Shown here: positions 62,294-64,000 of the stretch, piece by piece | Numbering within the stretch: the first letter of the stretch is position 1 | Layout: each line of letters opens with the position of its first letter | Assembly: GCF_004362395.1 (NCBI RefSeq) | Contig: NZ_SNWE01000002.1 | Coordinates: forward strand, 62,001-126,000 | Source: Salegentibacter sp. 24 | Lineage (GTDB): Bacteria; Bacteroidota; Bacteroidia; Flavobacteriales; Flavobacteriaceae | Length of the DNA stretch: 64,000 bases | Direction: 5' to 3' | Notes under the pieces: model-generated | What the model was told of the DNA's origin: nothing | What the model saw: only the letters and a program-made list of their open reading frames with translations | Databases searched by the model: none | Program-made: the position numbers and the translations under genes

Positions 62294-64000
62294 TTAAGCT
62301 TCTTCTTTTTCAATTTCATCCTCGTCTTCCTCTGTATCAATAATTTTCATTGCAGGCTCTTTTAAAACTTCTTTGTTAGCAATATTTTTTTCTAAGGAAA
62401 GTAACAAAGAGGGGAGTAATAGCAGGTTGGCCAGCATTGCAAAAAGTAAAGTTGCCGAGACAAGGCCTCCAAGGGCTACTGTTCCACCAAAACTACTAAT
62501 CATAAATACCGAAAATCCAAAGAATAGAACGATGGAAGTATAGAACATACTAACTCCGGTCTCGCGTAAAGCCGCGTAAACCGAACGCTTTATTTTCCAA
62601 TTGTTAGCTTTAAGTTCCTGTCTATATTTTGCCAGAAAGTGAATGGTATCGTCAACAGAAATCCCAAAAGCTATACTAAAAACCAAAATTGTAGAAGGTT
62701 TTATAGGTACTCCTAAAAAGCCCATTAAACCTGCGGTTACCAGTAAAGGCAGTAAGTTTGGGACCAGGGAAACCAATATCATCCTAAATGATCTGAACAT
62801 CCAAGCCATAAATAATGCGATAAGTAAAATGGCTAGTGAAAGGGATATAAGTAAATTCTTTATTAAATAATTGGTTCCTTTTTGAAAAATTAGCGCCTTT
62901 CCGGTTAGAGATACATTGTAACGTTCTTCGGGGAAAATTTTATTTATTTTTGGGAGCAGATTTTTTTCAAGCTCCTGCATCTTATCGGTTCCGATATCTT
63001 TCATATAGGTAGTCATCCGGGCATATCTGCCTGTACTGTCCACATAAGATGCGAGAAGATTTTCGCCTGAAGAGAAACCTTTTGTATACGGCATTATAAA
63101 GTTTTGTTCCTGTGAAGTTGGTAACTGAAAGTATTCGGCTTCTCCATTATAAAAAGCCTATTTTGAGTATTTTACCAGTCTCGTTATTGAAATTGGTTGC
63201 GAAAATTCAGGAATTTCAGCCAGATAGTCTTCTAGTTCCTCCATTCGCTTTAACGTAGCCAATTGTAAGACACCGTTTTTCCTTTTTGTATCGATTAGAA
63301 TTTCTAAAGGCATTACGCCGTCAAATTCCTCTTCAAAGAATTTAATATCTTTGAAAAATTGAGCCTCTTTTGGCATATCTTCTAATAAACTCCCAGAAGT
63401 TTTTATAGTGTAAATGCCAGTTATACTCACCACAAGCAATACAATTGAAATAATATAAATACTGATACGACGATGTCTAACCATTTGTTCCATCCAGCCT
63501 ACAAAACCCCCTATCCATCGCTTATTGAGATGTTTTAGATGTTTGCGGCGAGGCATATTCATATAGCTGTAGATAATAGGAATTATCAGCAGGCTGAGAA
63601 TAAAGATGGCAACAATATTAATGGAAGCTACAATTCCAAATTCTTTTAATAGTGTACTATCGGTAAGAATAAAAGTTGCAAAGCCTGAAGCCGTCGTTAT
63701 ATTGGTCATTAAAGTGGCATTTCCCACTTTTGTTATTACCCTTTGCAGGGATTTTGCCTGATTTCCATGTTTTTGAATTTCCTGCTGGTATTTATTAATT
63801 AGGAAAATGCAATTGGGAATTCCTATTACAATAATTAAAGGCGGAATCAATGCGGTAAGTACCGTGATCTCATAGTGCAATAAACCAATGACCCCAAAAG
63901 CCCACATCACGCCTATACAAACCGTGATCATTGAAATGATTGTTGCCCGAATAGATCTAAAAAAGAAGAAAAAAATGAGAGAAGTTACGGCAAGAGCTGC
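62294..64000 (-). pseudogene. MMPL/RND-type exporter gene with in-frame TAG, 5' end outside window
   Basis: Two open stretches in the same frame code for one MMPL-type exporter. The upstream part (64000-63161) has SSD-like helices and the first helix of the second half. It reaches RLVKYSK and a TAG (63160-63158), then continues without a frame change as AFYNGEAEYFQLPTSQEQNF to the stop at 62294. Segments after the TAG include five helices and SIAFGISVDDTIHFLAKY. Homologues of this family read through this loop, so the TAG replaces a sense codon; CAG (Gln) is one base away. The truncated product would lack the last five helices. A start at 63094 (MPYTKGF) would lie within the loop and is unlikely to be authentic. 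Call it a pseudogene, or a sequencing error. Confidence 0.85.

Noticed and set aside
62294-63094. Separate 266-residue membrane transporter starting at MPYTKGF
   Set aside because: The frame is continuous with the upstream half except for one TAG, and the Met lies in the middle of a periplasmic loop, so it is the 3' part of the interrupted exporter and not an independent gene.
1-64000. CRISPR array, insertion sequence, prophage or defence island
   Set aside because: No regularly spaced repeats, transposase, integrase, phage structural or nuclease-helicase cluster was found; the content is chromosomal housekeeping and envelope genes.

Overview
The window reads as chromosome from a low-GC member of the Bacteroidetes, most likely Flavobacteriaceae (a Gramella, Salegentibacter or Zunongwangia type). 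The protein families point there: DUF4174, UDP-epimerase-like L-threonine dehydrogenase, a PorT-like beta-barrel, ExbB plus two ExbDs, a TetR-TolC-MFP-RND operon, a MetRS with a fused tRNA-binding domain, and OdhA/OdhB with no E3 beside them. The promoters agree: TAnnTTTG boxes, several with a TTG about 20 bp upstream, sit just ahead of many genes. The family assignment is inference; no rRNA is present.

Layout. 1-5,000: 3' end of thiL, small proteins, an alpha/beta hydrolase, Xaa-Pro aminopeptidase and a cbpA/cbpM co-chaperone pair. 5,000-8,700: sdhCAB operon with a palindrome over its promoter. 8,700-16,400: methionine-type aminotransferase, a REP-like repeat, pdeM, a TspO-like protein, a disulfide-reductase-fold flavoprotein and mfd. 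16,500-24,700: mixed single genes (SDR, membrane M28 peptidase, CBS protein, single-domain DEAD-like protein, cupin, GGCT-fold protein, tail-less ssb, HDAC-family deacetylase). 24,700-37,000: metG, lipoproteins, M13 peptidase, L-threonine dehydrogenase, csp, ClC protein and aspS. 37,000-44,900: MORN-like protein, cupin and a complete TetR-controlled RND efflux operon (all on the minus strand after 37.5 kb). 44,900-50,300: polyprenyl synthase, sucA and sucB. 50,300-54,100: retropepsin-like protein, tatD, acyltransferase, asparaginase I and tRNA-Ser(GGA). 54,100-57,400: exbB/unknown membrane protein/exbD/exbD/PorT-like cluster. 57,500-64,000: PAP2-like protein coupled to rpoN, rluA-family gene, asnS, and an MMPL/RND exporter gene broken by an in-frame TAG and running off the right edge.

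Functional themes. Central carbon and respiration (sdhCAB, sucAB) and translation/repair housekeeping (metG, aspS, asnS, mfd, ssb) dominate. Envelope energetics (ExbB/ExbD), efflux (RND) and anion transport (ClC) make up most of the rest. There is no CRISPR array, no IS element, no prophage and no evident defence island.

I did not find a convincing undescribed multi-gene system. The observations most worth following up are the interrupted MMPL exporter, the perfect operators over the sdh and tetR promoters, the ClC protein with altered selectivity and proton-path residues, the RND pump with an inserted membrane hairpin, and several single-domain or tail-less versions of nucleic-acid proteins.
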